From positions 1 through 36,476 of the forward strand of contig JACPPQ010000133.1 in the NCBI GenBank assembly GCA_016190925.1: a stretch of DNA of 36,476 bases, read 5' to 3'. The notes beneath the pieces were generated by a model, which saw only the letters and a list, made by a program, of their open reading frames with translations, did no database searches and was not told where the DNA came from. Shown piece by piece: positions 17,575-27,920 of the stretch. Within the stretch, counting starts at the first letter, position 1; every line of letters begins with the position of its first letter. Made by a program: the position numbers and the translations under genes. Source of the stretch: Chloroflexota bacterium (lineage in GTDB: Bacteria > Chloroflexota > Dehalococcoidia > Dehalococcoidales > JACPPQ01).

Positions 17575-18594
17575 TTGTCTCGTCTGGTGGTACCAGTAAT
17601 TGAATGTGTTGAAACAAGAGAGAACTTCGGGCGGTTCGTGGCCAAGCCACTGGAAAGAGGCTTCGGTGTAACGCTGGGCAACGCCCTTCGAAGAGTTCTA
17701 CTGAGCTATCTGCCCGGTGCGGCTGTAACCTGGGTAAAGATTGATGGAATTCAACACGAGTTCTCCGTCATCCCCAGTGTGAAAGAAGATACCATGGATT
17801 TTACACTCAATGTGAAGTCCATCCGGCTGAAATCCCTTTCCGGGCAACCGGCAAGGTTGAAATTAGATGTAGAAAAAGAAGGTACGGTGTGTGCCGGGGA
17901 CATCCAGCCTTCGAATGACTTCGAGGTTGTTAACCCGGAGCTTCATCTGGCTTCTGTGAATGCACCTTCAGCCAGGCTTCATGTCGAATTCAACGTGGAA
18001 CTTGGCGAAGGTTACAGGACAGCCGAAACCAGTGATAATCTGCCCATCGGGGCTATTCCGGTGGATTCTATCTTCAGCCCCGTCCGCAAGGTAAACTTTA
18101 CTACCGAGCCCGCTCACATCGGGCGGGAGACCAGCCACGAGCAGCTAAACCTGGAGGTATGGACGGATGGCACCATAGCGCCCGGTGATGCGGTGAGCCG
18201 TGCAGCCGAGATGTTGATAGAGCAACTCTCTCCGTTTATCAACTACACCGAGATGCCCAAAGAGGCTCTGGAGAAGGAGCTTGCCCGCCCGGCAATCCCC
18301 GATGAGAAGTACAATATGCCGGTGGAGCAGCTTGACCTCTCCGTGCGCACCATGAACTGCTTACGGCGCGGCGGTATCACTACTGTTGGAGAGCTGGTGA
18401 GCAAGACCGAGAAAGAGTTGCTCTCACTGCGGAACTTCGGGCAGAAGTCCAAGAATGAGATAGACCAGAAACTCGCGTCTCTGGGATTATCCCTTGTCGA
18501 GGGTGAAGGCGACGAGAAGAAGGTCATAGAGGGCGAGACAGAAGAAGAGCCCTCAGATACTGAGCAGGACGAGGAAGAGTCAGATGAGACATAG
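17575..18594 (+). CDS. rpoA: DNA-directed RNA polymerase alpha subunit
   Basis: The alpha dimer scaffolds RNA polymerase, and its C-terminal domain binds UP elements and activators. I chose TTG 17575 because AGGAGG at 17562-17567 is ideally spaced; an in-frame TTG at 17536 lies within rpsD. The 339-residue product has the N-terminal dimerisation motif [20 protein letters not shown] (25-44). A C-terminal helix-hairpin-helix domain follows, including [20 protein letters not shown]. It ends with about 30 very acidic residues (GEGDEKK to EEESDET), which are not part of the folded domain. It overlaps rplQ by 11 bases. Confidence 0.97.
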   Translation: MSRLVVPVIECVETRENFGRFVAKPLERGFGVTLGNALRRVLLSYLPGAAVTWVKIDGIQHEFSVIPSVKEDTMDFTLNVKSIRLKSLSGQPARLKLDVEKEGTVCAGDIQPSNDFEVVNPELHLASVNAPSARLHVEFNVELGEGYRTAETSDNLPIGAIPVDSIFSPVRKVNFTTEPAHIGRETSHEQLNLEVWTDGTIAPGDAVSRAAEMLIEQLSPFINYTEMPKEALEKELARPAIPDEKYNMPVEQLDLSVRTMNCLRRGGITTVGELVSKTEKELLSLRNFGQKSKNEIDQKLASLGLSLVEGEGDEKKVIEGETEEEPSDTEQDEEESDET

Positions 18595-18937
18595 AACGGG
18601 CGGCCACAAGCTGGGCAGGACTACCAGTCATCGCATGTCGATGTATCGCAACCTGGTCACTGACCTGCTGGGCTATGAAAAAATAACCACTACCGAAGTC
18701 AAGGCAAAGGAAATCCGCAGCTTTGCCGAGAGAATGATTACCCTGGGCAAAGACGGGGGGCTTCCTTCTCGCCGTCGTGCCCTGGCCTTCGTCACTAAAA
18801 AAGGCGTGGCGGACAAGCTCTTCGGAGAGCTGGGGCCGCGGTATGCTGAGCGCCACGGCGGGTATACCAGAATCGTCAAACTGGGGCCGAGGCTGGGTGA
18901 CGGCGCGCACATGGTCCAAATCGAGCTGGTGAAATAA
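18584..18937 (+). CDS. rplQ: 50S ribosomal protein L17
   Basis: L17 is at the tunnel-exit side of the large subunit. The 117-residue product begins [29 protein letters not shown] and ends [30 protein letters not shown], both diagnostic. Its ATG overlaps the rpoA end, and its own stop overlaps the truA ATG by one base. Confidence 0.98.
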   Translation: MRHRTGGHKLGRTTSHRMSMYRNLVTDLLGYEKITTTEVKAKEIRSFAERMITLGKDGGLPSRRRALAFVTKKGVADKLFGELGPRYAERHGGYTRIVKLGPRLGDGAHMVQIELVK

Positions 18938-19743
18938 TGGTATTGACTTCGGTCCGGCCGGAAACAGAGAAAGCCAAGTCAGCGGATAGCCTCACCATGA
19001 TTGTCCTGATTCTGGAGTACGACGGCACCTGCTACAACGGCTTTCAGCTACAGGCTAATGCCCCGACCATTCAGGGGGAACTGGAAAAGGCGTTACATAC
19101 ACTTACGGGAGAACATATCCGGGTAGCAGCTGCCAGCCGCACGGATGCCGGGGTTCATGCCAGGGGACAGGTGGTCAGCTTCAAGACAGCTTCACCTCTG
19201 TCTTCGGAAATATTTGTGAAGGCGCTGAATTACCACCTGCCTGCTGACATCGCGGTCAGGGAAGCACACAAGACAGATATTTCCCTTGACGTGAGACGCG
19301 CGGCTACCAGCCGTGAGTACAGCTATCATATTTTGAATAGCCCCGCTCGCTCTCCGTTGAGCCGCGGTTATGCCTATCATGTGCCGGGACGGCTTGACAT
19401 CGAAGCGATGAATATGGCCTGCCGGGAGCTCGTCGGTACGCATGATTTCGCTTCGTTCGTTACCTGTGTGCCTGTTAAGGGGAGCGCTGTACGGAGAGTC
19501 TACCGCGCAGAGGTGAAAAGAGAGGGCGAATTGGTCATTTTCAATATCGAGGCAAGCTCTTTTTTGATTCACCAGGTACGCAACACGGTCGGCGCTCTAA
19601 TCCGGGTTGGCCTGGATAAAATAAGCGCCGGAGAGTTCCATAAGATACTGGAAGCCAAACAGCCCGGCCTGGCCTGGCCTATGGCGCCTGCCTGCGGGCT
19701 GCGCCTTATGAAAGTAAATTATTCTCGTCCATCTGGGGAGTGA
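18937..19743 (+). CDS. truA: tRNA pseudouridine(38-40) synthase TruA
   Basis: TruA converts uridines 38-40 of the tRNA anticodon stem to pseudouridine. The 268-residue protein shows [10 protein letters not shown], the catalytic SRTDAGVHA with D70, and the C-terminal [19 protein letters not shown]. The ATG at 18937 forms a TAATG junction with rplQ. The first 20 residues are not family-like, so an internal ATG at 18997 ([10 protein letters not shown]) could be the true start, but it lacks a clear binding site. truA between rplQ and rplM is a known arrangement in many Gram-positive-type genomes. Confidence 0.95.
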   Translation: MVLTSVRPETEKAKSADSLTMIVLILEYDGTCYNGFQLQANAPTIQGELEKALHTLTGEHIRVAAASRTDAGVHARGQVVSFKTASPLSSEIFVKALNYHLPADIAVREAHKTDISLDVRRAATSREYSYHILNSPARSPLSRGYAYHVPGRLDIEAMNMACRELVGTHDFASFVTCVPVKGSAVRRVYRAEVKREGELVIFNIEASSFLIHQVRNTVGALIRVGLDKISAGEFHKILEAKQPGLAWPMAPACGLRLMKVNYSRPSGE

Positions 19744-19747
19744 TGTA

Positions 19748-20191
19748 ATGAAAACCTATTCTGTTAAAGCTTCGGAAATAAAACGGGAATGGCACGTTAT
19801 CGATGCCAGGGACCAGGTTCTGGGACAGATTGCTACGCAGGCAGCCAGGCTGCTCCTGGGAAAACATAAGCCCATATTCACACGCAATCTGGACACCGGC
19901 GACTATGTGGTGGTCATTAACGCTGAGAAGGTCCGCTTCACCGGCAACAAGGGCAAACAGAAGATGTACTACCGGCACAGCAACTATCCCGGGGGATTCA
20001 AGAGTGTCAGCCTGGAACTGATGCTTGAAACTCATCCTACCCGCGTCATTGAACATGCGGTCAAGGGTATGTTGCCCCGTAACCGGCTGGGAGATGCCAT
20101 GCTCAAAAAGCTCAAAGTCTATGCCGGCGAGACTCATCCTTTTCTGGGCCAGGTGAAGGTAGTGGCTGGCAAAGAAGCTAAGGAAAGCTAG
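19748..20191 (+). CDS. rplM: 50S ribosomal protein L13
   Basis: L13 is an early assembly protein. The 147-residue product has [28 protein letters not shown] at the N-terminus and then [20 protein letters not shown] and the final [13 protein letters not shown] are family landmarks. GGGGAG precedes the ATG, four bases after truA. Pairing with rpsI is conserved across bacteria. Confidence 0.98.
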   Translation: MKTYSVKASEIKREWHVIDARDQVLGQIATQAARLLLGKHKPIFTRNLDTGDYVVVINAEKVRFTGNKGKQKMYYRHSNYPGGFKSVSLELMLETHPTRVIEHAVKGMLPRNRLGDAMLKKLKVYAGETHPFLGQVKVVAGKEAKES

Positions 20192-20226
20192 AAAAACAAA
20201 AATACGTTCCTTGAGGGGAAAAATAA

Positions 20227-20622
20227 ATGGAAAAACAAGCTTATTTTTACGGAACAGGAAGACGCAAGACGGCTGTAGCCCGTGTGAAATTACTACCCGG
20301 CGACGGCGCGATTATTGTGAACGGCACCCCTTACGAGGAGCGTTTCAGCCGCCCCGAATACCGCGAGGCAATACGCCAGCCTCTTCTGGTGACCGAAAAT
20401 CTGAACAAGTTCAGCGTAATGGCCAAGGTGGTAGGGGGTGGAATGTCCGGCCAGTGTGATGCCATTTCCCACGGCATCGCGCGGGCGCTGCTGGCCGCAG
20501 ACGAGAAGTTCAAGCCGTTGCTGCGGCAGAACGGGCTGCTCACCCGCGACTCCAGAACCAAGGAGCGGAAGAAGCCCGGTCTAAAGCGTGCCCGCAAAGC
20601 GCCTCAATATACCAAGCGTTAA
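20227..20622 (+). CDS. rpsI: 30S ribosomal protein S9
   Basis: S9 has a long basic C-terminal tail reaching the P-site tRNA. The 131-residue product begins MEKQAYFYGTGRRKTAVARVKL. It contains GGGMSGQCDAISHGIARAL and DSRTKERKKPGLKRARKAPQYTKR, ending in the conserved KR. GAGGGG precedes the ATG. It is the last gene of the superoperon and is followed by a terminator. Confidence 0.98.
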   Translation: MEKQAYFYGTGRRKTAVARVKLLPGDGAIIVNGTPYEERFSRPEYREAIRQPLLVTENLNKFSVMAKVVGGGMSGQCDAISHGIARALLAADEKFKPLLRQNGLLTRDSRTKERKKPGLKRARKAPQYTKR

Positions 20623-20646
20623 GATTCTGAAAGAATCAGTTAAAGC

Positions 20647-20707
20647 AGGGCGGAAGTTCCTTTGTAGGTGATGTAACATTACTTACGAAACTTCCGTCCT
20701 ATTTTTT
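20647..20707 (+). terminator. Intrinsic terminator of the ribosomal superoperon
   Basis: AGGGCGGAAGTT (20647-20658) pairs with AACTTCCGTCCT (20689-20700), with one G-U pair. A second, G-U-rich stem lies in the loop (GTAGGTGATG against ATTACTTAC). ATTTTTT follows directly (20701-20707). The position 25 bases after rpsI and before a convergent gene fits a strong factor-independent terminator. Confidence 0.85.
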
Positions 20708-20748
20708 GTCCTTGGAAAGAAGGGCAGCAAGCGAAAGGGGATTCGCAG

Positions 20749-21558
20749 TTACTGGTTGGCCGTTTTACCCCCAAATTTATTGGCTAATGCAGCAGTGGCT
20801 TTGTCCAATTGCTCTGCTTGAGTGGTAAGTTTGGAGACAATATCTTCACGTATTCTACTAAAATGTTCGGCTCTCCGAGTCTCAAGTGACCGTGATAATT
20901 CGCCATATCCCTGAATAGTTCTCTGTAAATACTCCTGCGCAAGATGCATATGCCTAACAAACTCTTCCCTATTGTTCGCCCTTATAAATAACGAGATATC
21001 CTGCAAGCGCTGAACTGCGGCGCTAATTTCGCCAATTGACTTTGAAAGGGAATCTTCCTTGGCCTTCATCTCTGCCAGCGTTGTATCAGGGCCTGGAGCG
21101 GCCAAAGATTTGAGCGTTCCTTTCAACCATTGGTGAATGTTCATTTCGCCCAAGAAACCCACGTAAGCTCCAACCGACAATTGGTGGTTTCTTGGAACGA
21201 CGTCAGGTCTGCGACGAAACTGCAGCAGAGTTGCAGGAGAAACCCTTCCTTCAATATTCCATTGTATTTTAGAGAGCTCACTATAAGTGCATCGATGTTC
21301 GTAAGAAAATGATTGCCCTCCTGCAAGGTTTGTCAACTTTTCCACATGCCAATCAGGAGATATACCTACCCGTAATCGTACTTCCTCAAACAATATTTCT
21401 GGTTGGTCTTCCGAATTTTGCGCGGAGTTTGTGACTACGAACCGGATGAGCACAGGGTTATCACGGTTTGGTAGTTCATTTTCGCTTACACTAACATCAA
21501 CCTTTAGATATGCGTTCAAGCTTTCCCAGATACCTGGCAACCCGAAATTCTCAGTCAT
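20749..21558 (-). CDS. Unknown protein, beta-rich N-terminus and coiled-coil C-terminus
   Basis: I do not recognise this 269-residue protein. Residues 18-115 look like alternating strands (for example NPVLIRFVVTNSAQ and ILFEEVRLRVGIS), perhaps a beta-sandwich with similarity to CARDB-like or arrestin-like folds, but no motif proves it. Residues 160-262 are charged, heptad-like and helical, suggesting a coiled coil. No signal peptide or membrane segment is seen, so it is probably cytosolic. GGAGGAGG lies nine bases before the ATG on this strand, strong support for real translation. Composition is more AT-rich than the ribosomal genes next to it, which may mean later acquisition. It converges on rpsI and follows the PGI/PMI gene by about 90 bases. 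Confidence 0.75.
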   Translation of the reverse strand: MTENFGLPGIWESLNAYLKVDVSVSENELPNRDNPVLIRFVVTNSAQNSEDQPEILFEEVRLRVGISPDWHVEKLTNLAGGQSFSYEHRCTYSELSKIQWNIEGRVSPATLLQFRRRPDVVPRNHQLSVGAYVGFLGEMNIHQWLKGTLKSLAAPGPDTTLAEMKAKEDSLSKSIGEISAAVQRLQDISLFIRANNREEFVRHMHLAQEYLQRTIQGYGELSRSLETRRAEHFSRIREDIVSKLTTQAEQLDKATAALANKFGGKTANQ

Positions 21559-21650
21559 CTTTAGCCTCCTCCATTATATTGTCAGGCGAATCGACTTCTA
21601 CTTCGTATTAATTCGATTAACTCAACAAACTCTATAACTCAAAAAACATT

Positions 21651-22721
21651 TTAGCTTCCCTGAGCATCTGCCAATCGTTCCTTCAGAAAGTCTATGTTCT
21701 TTACCGGAGAAGGGTCAATATTGTTCAGCAATGCCAGGTAATAGCTGGCGTAGTCGCCGGTGAGCACCAAACTCATCATTTGAGCTAGCGGACTGTCTCC
21801 CTCTCCATCCACAACTTGATAAACAACTCCAGCACGGTCGAGGAGCTGGCAGGTGACTTCATACCGCAGCCTGAGACGCTGGGAGAGAAGGGGCGAACGG
21901 AGCAGCACCACCATTACCTGCTTGAGCAGTTCAACAGGGAACTGGTAGCCTACCACCGCGTTGTGGTTGAGCTCGGAGAAGACCTCATGAAAGGCCCATG
22001 CCTTGCTGTTCTCATTCAGCTGGGTTTTCCAGCGATGCGCCACCTCGGACGTTATCCCCGCTCCATATATCACCGCCAGGTGTCCGTGCAGCTTCTGCGC
22101 CAGTTGCTTGGCGGGATTCTGGGAAAGCGGTACCTTCTCGTTTATCTTACCTGAAATCTTGTTTAGTATCTCAACCATCTCAGCCACATCCGGTGATTTA
22201 TCACTCACAAAGCCGAGCTTCTGCATAAAGCAGAGGATGGGCAATAAGCTGAATGGCAGAGAAGCGCGCGGGGGACATCTGTAATCGAAGTTGAAGACAG
22301 GGATTCCCTTCTCGTCTGCCAGCGCTTTCAGTTTGCCGCCGGTGGTGATGGCGAGCTTCTTCGATTTTGTCTTCAGGGACTGTTCGAAGGCGGATAGCGT
22401 TTCTTCGGTCATGCCTGAGTAGCTGGAGGCTATCACCAGCGTACGGCCATCAACGAAAGCCGGCAGGTCATAGCTGCGGTGGACAATAACCGGCAGCTTT
22501 GCCTCGGTCTCTACCAGTCTGCTCACAAGGTCGCCGCCGATGGCTGAGCCGCCCATGCCCAGAATGACAACCTCGTTTATCCCGGAGTAGCCGGGGGAAA
22601 GCTCAAGCTCCATCGCCATTTGCCAAGCCCGCTGGCACAGCTCCGGCATCCTGTGGAGGTGCGAGAGCATGTCCTCCGAGTCGAGTTGTTTTAGTAAGGA
22701 GGGATTGTCCAGAATGTGCAT
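21651..22721 (-). CDS. Bifunctional phosphoglucose/phosphomannose isomerase
   Basis: This family interconverts fructose-6-P with glucose-6-P and with mannose-6-P. The 356-residue protein has two SIS domains. The first carries ILGMGGSAIGGD (53-64) and SSYSGMTEETL (99-109). The second has the catalytic FSELNHN with E250 and H253. Length and motifs fit the short bifunctional PGI/PMI type known from archaea and some bacteria, not classical Pgi. AAGGG precedes the ATG. The phosphohexomutase just upstream in the same direction would supply the next step, glucose-1-P or mannose-1-P, for sugar nucleotide or osmolyte synthesis. That last link is inference. Confidence 0.92.
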   Translation of the reverse strand: MHILDNPSLLKQLDSEDMLSHLHRMPELCQRAWQMAMELELSPGYSGINEVVILGMGGSAIGGDLVSRLVETEAKLPVIVHRSYDLPAFVDGRTLVIASSYSGMTEETLSAFEQSLKTKSKKLAITTGGKLKALADEKGIPVFNFDYRCPPRASLPFSLLPILCFMQKLGFVSDKSPDVAEMVEILNKISGKINEKVPLSQNPAKQLAQKLHGHLAVIYGAGITSEVAHRWKTQLNENSKAWAFHEVFSELNHNAVVGYQFPVELLKQVMVVLLRSPLLSQRLRLRYEVTCQLLDRAGVVYQVVDGEGDSPLAQMMSLVLTGDYASYYLALLNNIDPSPVKNIDFLKERLADAQGS

Positions 22722-22803
22722 TGCTACCCTTTTCTATGCCCCGGCTCTATGGCTGTCAGGAATCTGGCGCTAGTACTTAGTGATAAATAACCGTAATAAT
22801 TAG

Positions 22804-22918
22804 CTTTACATCTCTCCCCTTGTGGGAGAGATGTAAAGCCTGCCCTGAGCGAAGCCGAATGGGTGAGGGGTAAATAAATCAGGTATCACCCTAACCCTCT
22901 CCCCTCGAAGTGAGAGGG
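22804..22918. repeat. Repeat-derived hairpins between phosphohexomutase and PGI/PMI
   Basis: CTTTACATCTCTCCC (22804-22818) and GGGAGAGATGTAAAG (22824-22838) form a perfect 15-bp stem with a 5-base loop. Directly after it, 22839-22859 is the reverse complement of the TTCGGCTTCGCTCAGGGCAGG module found at 31306-31326 and 36442-36464. CCCTCTC (22895-22901) with GAGAGGG (22912-22918) makes a further stem. The gap of 232 bases holds no gene. The first hairpin could slow or end transcription, but no T-run follows on either strand. Confidence 0.75.
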
Positions 22919-22953
22919 AACTTGAAATTTACGCTTTTTATGCAGGCGAGTGC

Positions 22954-24375
22954 TTAGACCCCCGCCATCTTTTTCCCCAGTTCAACCAGCTTTTTGGCTC
23001 TGGCTATGCTGTCGGTTTCGGAGTAAATGCGCAGCACCGGCTCTGTGCCGGAGAACCTGATGAGCAGCCAGGAGGCATCAGCCAGGATAAAACGGAAGCC
23101 ATCGGATTTATCCAGTTTAGCTACATTAATCCCATCGATGGTCTTTGGGGGACTATCGGCAATGCGTGAGATTATTGCCTGGCGCTGCGGCTCGGGAAAC
23201 TCCACGTCCTCGCGCTCATAGTAGTGGGGACCTACCTTGCTGTAAAGGTAGGCTATCAATTCGGAAGGGGTCTTGCCAGTCTTGACCACCAGGTCGAGGA
23301 AGTAGAGTCCGGCGAGGATGCCATCGCGCTCAATCACGTGCCCTCTGAAGGCATAGCCGCCGCTCTCCTCCCCCCCGACGAGCGCATTCTCGGCCATCAT
23401 GATGGGGGCAACGTATTTGAAGCCTACCCTGGTCTCATGCACGGGCACTTTGAAGAGTTCCCCCAGCCGATAGAGCATGCTGGTGGTGGTCAGGGTCTTG
23501 ACGATAGCCCCACGCTCGCCCCTCACCTCCAGCAGGTACAGAGCCAGCAAGGCAAACACCTGGAGCTGGGTGAGGAACAGCCCTTTTTCATCCGTCACAC
23601 CCAAACGGTCGGCGTCACCATCGGTAGCCAGCCCAACGTCAGCCTTTTCCTCTCTTACCCTCACCGATAGTTTTTTGAGGTTGCGGGCAATTGGCTCCGG
23701 CTGTACTCCGCCGAACAGGGCATCGCGCTTTCCGTTTATCTCCACCAGATTGATGTTTCCACCCTGGAGCAGGCCCTTCAAATAGCCGGCCCCGGACCCG
23801 TGCATGGAGTCAATCACGACTTTTACCCGGGCGCGGCGTAGTCCATCCAGGTCGATAAGCCTCTTCACTTGCTCGATATAGCGTGGGCCGGGGTCGATGT
23901 ATTCCACCAGTCCCCGGTTCAGCCCCTCCGCCAGGGGCATCCGCTTCACCCCCCCTGTGTTGAGCGTGCGGGCGATGTTCTTCTCTACAGCAGCGATGAC
24001 CTCGGTGGGGGCGCTGGTTCCTTGCGCGGTTTTAATTTTGAAACCGTTCCAGCGAGCCGGGTTGTGGCTGGCGGTAATCATGATAGCCCCGCCGGTCTTG
24101 TATGCCAGGACGTTGTAGCTGGTAACAGGCGTGGGGACAGCTTCAGCGGAGAGAAGGACTTTGATGTCGTTGGCAGCCACCACCTCCGCCGAGGCTGCGG
24201 CAAAATCCTCGGAGGCGAAGCGGGTGTCATAGCCGATGAGCAGCCCGCGCCCGGAGAGGCCGGACTGTTTGAGGTAATCGGCCACAGCCTGGGCGCAGAC
24301 GCGCACATTATCAAAGGTGAAGTCCTCAGCGATGATGCCGCGCCAGCCGTCGGTGCCGAATTTGATAGGGCTCAT
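22954..24375 (-). CDS. Phosphoglucomutase/phosphomannomutase family protein (alpha-D-phosphohexomutase)
   Basis: The enzyme moves phosphate between C6 and C1 of glucose or mannose. The 473-residue protein has all four family sites: FGTDGWRG at the N-terminus, the phosphoserine loop TASHNP with S103, the metal loop DGDAD (252-256), and the sugar-binding GEESGG (335-340). The phosphate-binding RFSGTEPVLRI (440-450) closes the protein. Substrate choice between glucose and mannose cannot be read from sequence. GAGG sits nine bases before the ATG. It lies upstream of the PGI/PMI gene on the same strand, separated by a repeat-filled gap, so the two may act together without being one tight operon. 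Confidence 0.93.
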   Translation of the reverse strand: MSPIKFGTDGWRGIIAEDFTFDNVRVCAQAVADYLKQSGLSGRGLLIGYDTRFASEDFAAASAEVVAANDIKVLLSAEAVPTPVTSYNVLAYKTGGAIMITASHNPARWNGFKIKTAQGTSAPTEVIAAVEKNIARTLNTGGVKRMPLAEGLNRGLVEYIDPGPRYIEQVKRLIDLDGLRRARVKVVIDSMHGSGAGYLKGLLQGGNINLVEINGKRDALFGGVQPEPIARNLKKLSVRVREEKADVGLATDGDADRLGVTDEKGLFLTQLQVFALLALYLLEVRGERGAIVKTLTTTSMLYRLGELFKVPVHETRVGFKYVAPIMMAENALVGGEESGGYAFRGHVIERDGILAGLYFLDLVVKTGKTPSELIAYLYSKVGPHYYEREDVEFPEPQRQAIISRIADSPPKTIDGINVAKLDKSDGFRFILADASWLLIRFSGTEPVLRIYSETDSIARAKKLVELGKKMAGV

Positions 24376-24406
24376 TTGTCTACCTCACCCCCTATATCCC
24401 CGAGGC

Positions 24407-24496
24407 TGTCCGAGAATGTCATTCTTGAAGGAGCGAAGCGACTGAAGAATCCGTAATTCGTTCGTGGCACGGATTCTTCGCTACGCTCAGAATGAC
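24407..24496. repeat. MITE-like palindromic element, partial copy
   Basis: This is a shorter relative of the element at 36220-36363. The shared parts, in the same order, are TGTCCGA (24407-24413), TGTCATTCT (24417-24425), GAAGAATCCGT (24444-24454), ACGGATTCTTC (24469-24479) and CAGAATGAC (24488-24496). The right-end TCGGACA arm is missing. It fills the gap between the small membrane-anchored gene and the phosphohexomutase and encodes nothing. The palindrome could also act as a transcription stop. Confidence 0.75.
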
Positions 24497-24535
24497 TTAT
24501 GCGCCCTGCTACTCCATGTTCGTAAAGCAAGAAGA

Positions 24536-25051
24536 CTATTGGAAATGCGCTGTTAATTTGGACAGTCTTTCGGGTAATTGTTCTATCCCGATTATATACT
24601 GACCACTGCCTTTACTATCGATCCATTGGGCCCAGAACACTTTATTGTCCGGGTCTTGTGGACTAACTCGCCCATGAGTCTTGAATCCACTATTGATGAG
24701 CCTTCTAATTTCAAGAATTGTTTGGTAAACAGTTGATACTTCCTCGTAAAGAGACGCTGAAAATTCAGCCATTACCCCAGAGCTCAGCGCTTTAAGATAG
24801 GAGGTAGTTTGTAAAAGAGTAAGACGTGTCCCAAAACCGCTGTCATCTTTCAACTCTTCCTTGATCATTTTTTGGATTATGGAATTATTATACTCAATCT
24901 CCCGCTGTAGGGCTTTAGTAATGCTAGTTTTCTGTCGTTTGTGGCGTTCTTTCTCGACCATTAACGTAGCAGCAAAACCTAGCAGAGCTGCAACTGCTCC
25001 CCCCAGAATAGAGCCCCAAAAAGCTAGCATGTTGATTTGAGTCGTCTCCAC
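24536..25051 (-). CDS. Unknown membrane-anchored protein downstream of metK
   Basis: I do not recognise this 171-residue protein. Residues 8-31 (for example LGGAVAALLGFAATL) form one hydrophobic segment followed by a basic, helical stretch (EKERHKRQKTS), so it is probably anchored with most of the chain in the cytosol. The rest is a soluble helical domain with no visible catalytic motif. It starts at GTG only four bases after the metK stop, which puts it at the end of the ahcY-metK transcript; an internal ATG at residue 8 is an alternative. It is clearly more AT-rich than metK, so it may be a late addition to the operon. Confidence 0.65.
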   Translation of the reverse strand: METTQINMLAFWGSILGGAVAALLGFAATLMVEKERHKRQKTSITKALQREIEYNNSIIQKMIKEELKDDSGFGTRLTLLQTTSYLKALSSGVMAEFSASLYEEVSTVYQTILEIRRLINSGFKTHGRVSPQDPDNKVFWAQWIDSKGSGQYIIGIEQLPERLSKLTAHFQ

Positions 25052-25055
25052 TTTA

Positions 25056-26270
25056 TTACTTACCCAGCCCCGCCTCTTTCCTCAGTAGTGCGGCCTTGTC
25101 CGTTTTCTCCCAGGGAAGGTCGAGGTCGTCACGGCCAAAATGCCCGTAGGCGGCGGTCTGTTTGAAAATCGGCCTCCGCAGGTTAAAGTCCCGTATGATG
25201 GCTGCCGGCCTGAGGTCGAAGTGCTTCTTGATAAGCTCCAGTATAAGCTCATGGTCTACTGTTTCGGTACTGAAGGTCTCGGCGGAGACGGAGAGCGGAT
25301 GAGCCACGCCGATGGCGTAAGAGACCTGTAGCTCCAACCGCTCCGCCAGACCGGCTGCCACAACATTCTTGGCAATATAGCGGGCGGCGTAGGCAGCAGA
25401 ACGGTCGACCTTGGTCGGGTCTTTGCCGGAGAAGGCGCCGCCGCCGTGCCTGGCGATTCCGCCGTATGTATCAACCAGAATCTTGCGGCCGGTAAAACCG
25501 CTATCCGATACCGGGCCGCCTATTACGAACCGCCCGGTGGCGTTAACATAATACAGTGTACGGTCGTCGAGGAGGGATGCCGGGATAATCGGCTTGATTA
25601 CGTGCTCGATGACGTCTTTCCGAATTTGCTCCTGGGTGGCGTCAGGGTCATGTTGAGCGCCGATGACCGCAGCAACTATCCTTTTGGGAGCGCCGTTATC
25701 GTACTCCACCGTCACCTGCGATTTGCCGTCAGGGCGCAAGTATGGCAGAACCTTCTCTTTGCGCACTCTTGCCAGGCGCTGGCACAATTTGTGCGCCAGG
25801 GAGATAGGTAAAGGCATAAGCTCGGGAGTCTCCTTGCAGGCGAAGCCCACCATCATCCCCTGGTCTCCCGCCCCCACCTTGTCAAGGTCATCGCCGGATG
25901 TGCCGGATTTTGCCTCCGCAGATTTATTTACCCCCAGCGCAATGTCCTGAGACTGCTCGTTGATGGCGACCATGATGCCGCAGGACCGGTAGTCGAAGCC
26001 GTATTCCGGTCTGGTGTAGCCTATGTCACGGACTACCCCTCGCACAATCCTGGGGATTTCCACATAGGAAGCGGTGGTGATTTCCCCCATGACAAACACC
26101 AGTCCGTTGGTCACGGCGGTCTCGCAGGCTACCCTGCCGTTAGGGTCTTTTTCCATGATAGCATCAAGAACAGCGTCCGATACCTGGTCGCAAATCTTGT
26201 CCGGGTGCCCCTCCGTAACCGATTCCGAGGTAAGCATGTAGTGCGGTGAACTGCAAAAGGTATTGGCCAA
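25056..26270 (-). CDS. metK: S-adenosylmethionine synthetase
   Basis: MetK makes SAM from methionine and ATP. The 404-residue protein starts at TTG with AGGAGG eight bases before it. It carries SVTEGHPDK (17-25), the signature GAGDQG (133-138) and the glycine-rich GGGAFSGKD (276-284). All three tandem domains are present. It follows ahcY by about 17 bases, so SAM production and removal of its by-product SAH are encoded together. Confidence 0.96.
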   Translation of the reverse strand: MANTFCSSPHYMLTSESVTEGHPDKICDQVSDAVLDAIMEKDPNGRVACETAVTNGLVFVMGEITTASYVEIPRIVRGVVRDIGYTRPEYGFDYRSCGIMVAINEQSQDIALGVNKSAEAKSGTSGDDLDKVGAGDQGMMVGFACKETPELMPLPISLAHKLCQRLARVRKEKVLPYLRPDGKSQVTVEYDNGAPKRIVAAVIGAQHDPDATQEQIRKDVIEHVIKPIIPASLLDDRTLYYVNATGRFVIGGPVSDSGFTGRKILVDTYGGIARHGGGAFSGKDPTKVDRSAAYAARYIAKNVVAAGLAERLELQVSYAIGVAHPLSVSAETFSTETVDHELILELIKKHFDLRPAAIIRDFNLRRPIFKQTAAYGHFGRDDLDLPWEKTDKAALLRKEAGLGK

Positions 26271-26287
26271 CTCTAGTCCTCCTTAGT

Positions 26288-27577
<1,290 letters not shown>

Positions 27578-27594
27578 CTAAACGCTAGTTATCC

Positions 27595-27603
27595 ATTATA
27601 GCA
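27595..27603 (-). promoter_or_regulatory. Putative extended -10 promoter of ahcY-metK
   Basis: On the - strand the sequence reads TGCTATAAT, a perfect TGnTATAAT extended -10. No convincing -35 lies 16-18 bases upstream, which is common for this promoter type. Transcription would begin near 27588, leaving a leader of about 38 bases, too short for any known SAM or SAH riboswitch. Confidence 0.55.
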
Positions 27604-27920
27604 CGATTGGACCATCTGAGCACCAAAAGAGGAAAATGCGATTTTGGAGGAAACGAATCACGTTTGATTAGCCTCGATTATTCGTTTTTAGAGTTATGTC
27701 AAGTGGAGGCTAAAATTGGCCGGTGAAAACATTCGTTTTGATTCGTTTTGCAAATAAGTTATGTAAAGTCGGGGGCGGTAACTCAAAAATCAAAAAGTTG
27801 GGAGGCCTAGCAGATTCCGGGCGGTTTTGTTGATTTTTCTATTGACAGGATAGCACGAAGCGAGGAGGGGGTCAAGGAACTTTTGTCGTGTTTTTTTGGG
27901 GGGTGGGGAGGGGGAATGAA
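27604..27920. other. Intergenic region upstream of ahcY, with repeated ATTCGTTT motifs and G-run
   Basis: No gene is seen. ATTCGTTT occurs at 27680, 27731 and 27741, and inverted (AAACGAAT) at 27651-27658. The copies at 27731 and 27741 form a tandem 10-bp duplication. AGTTATGT(C/A)AAGT also occurs twice, near 27692 and 27757. At 27891-27914, seven T are followed by three G-runs (six, four and five G), just beyond the methyltransferase stop codon. Confidence 0.55.

Noticed and set aside
22804-22838. Intrinsic terminator for the phosphohexomutase gene
   Set aside because: The 15-bp stem is perfect, but no T-run follows on either strand, so it is listed as a repeat hairpin.
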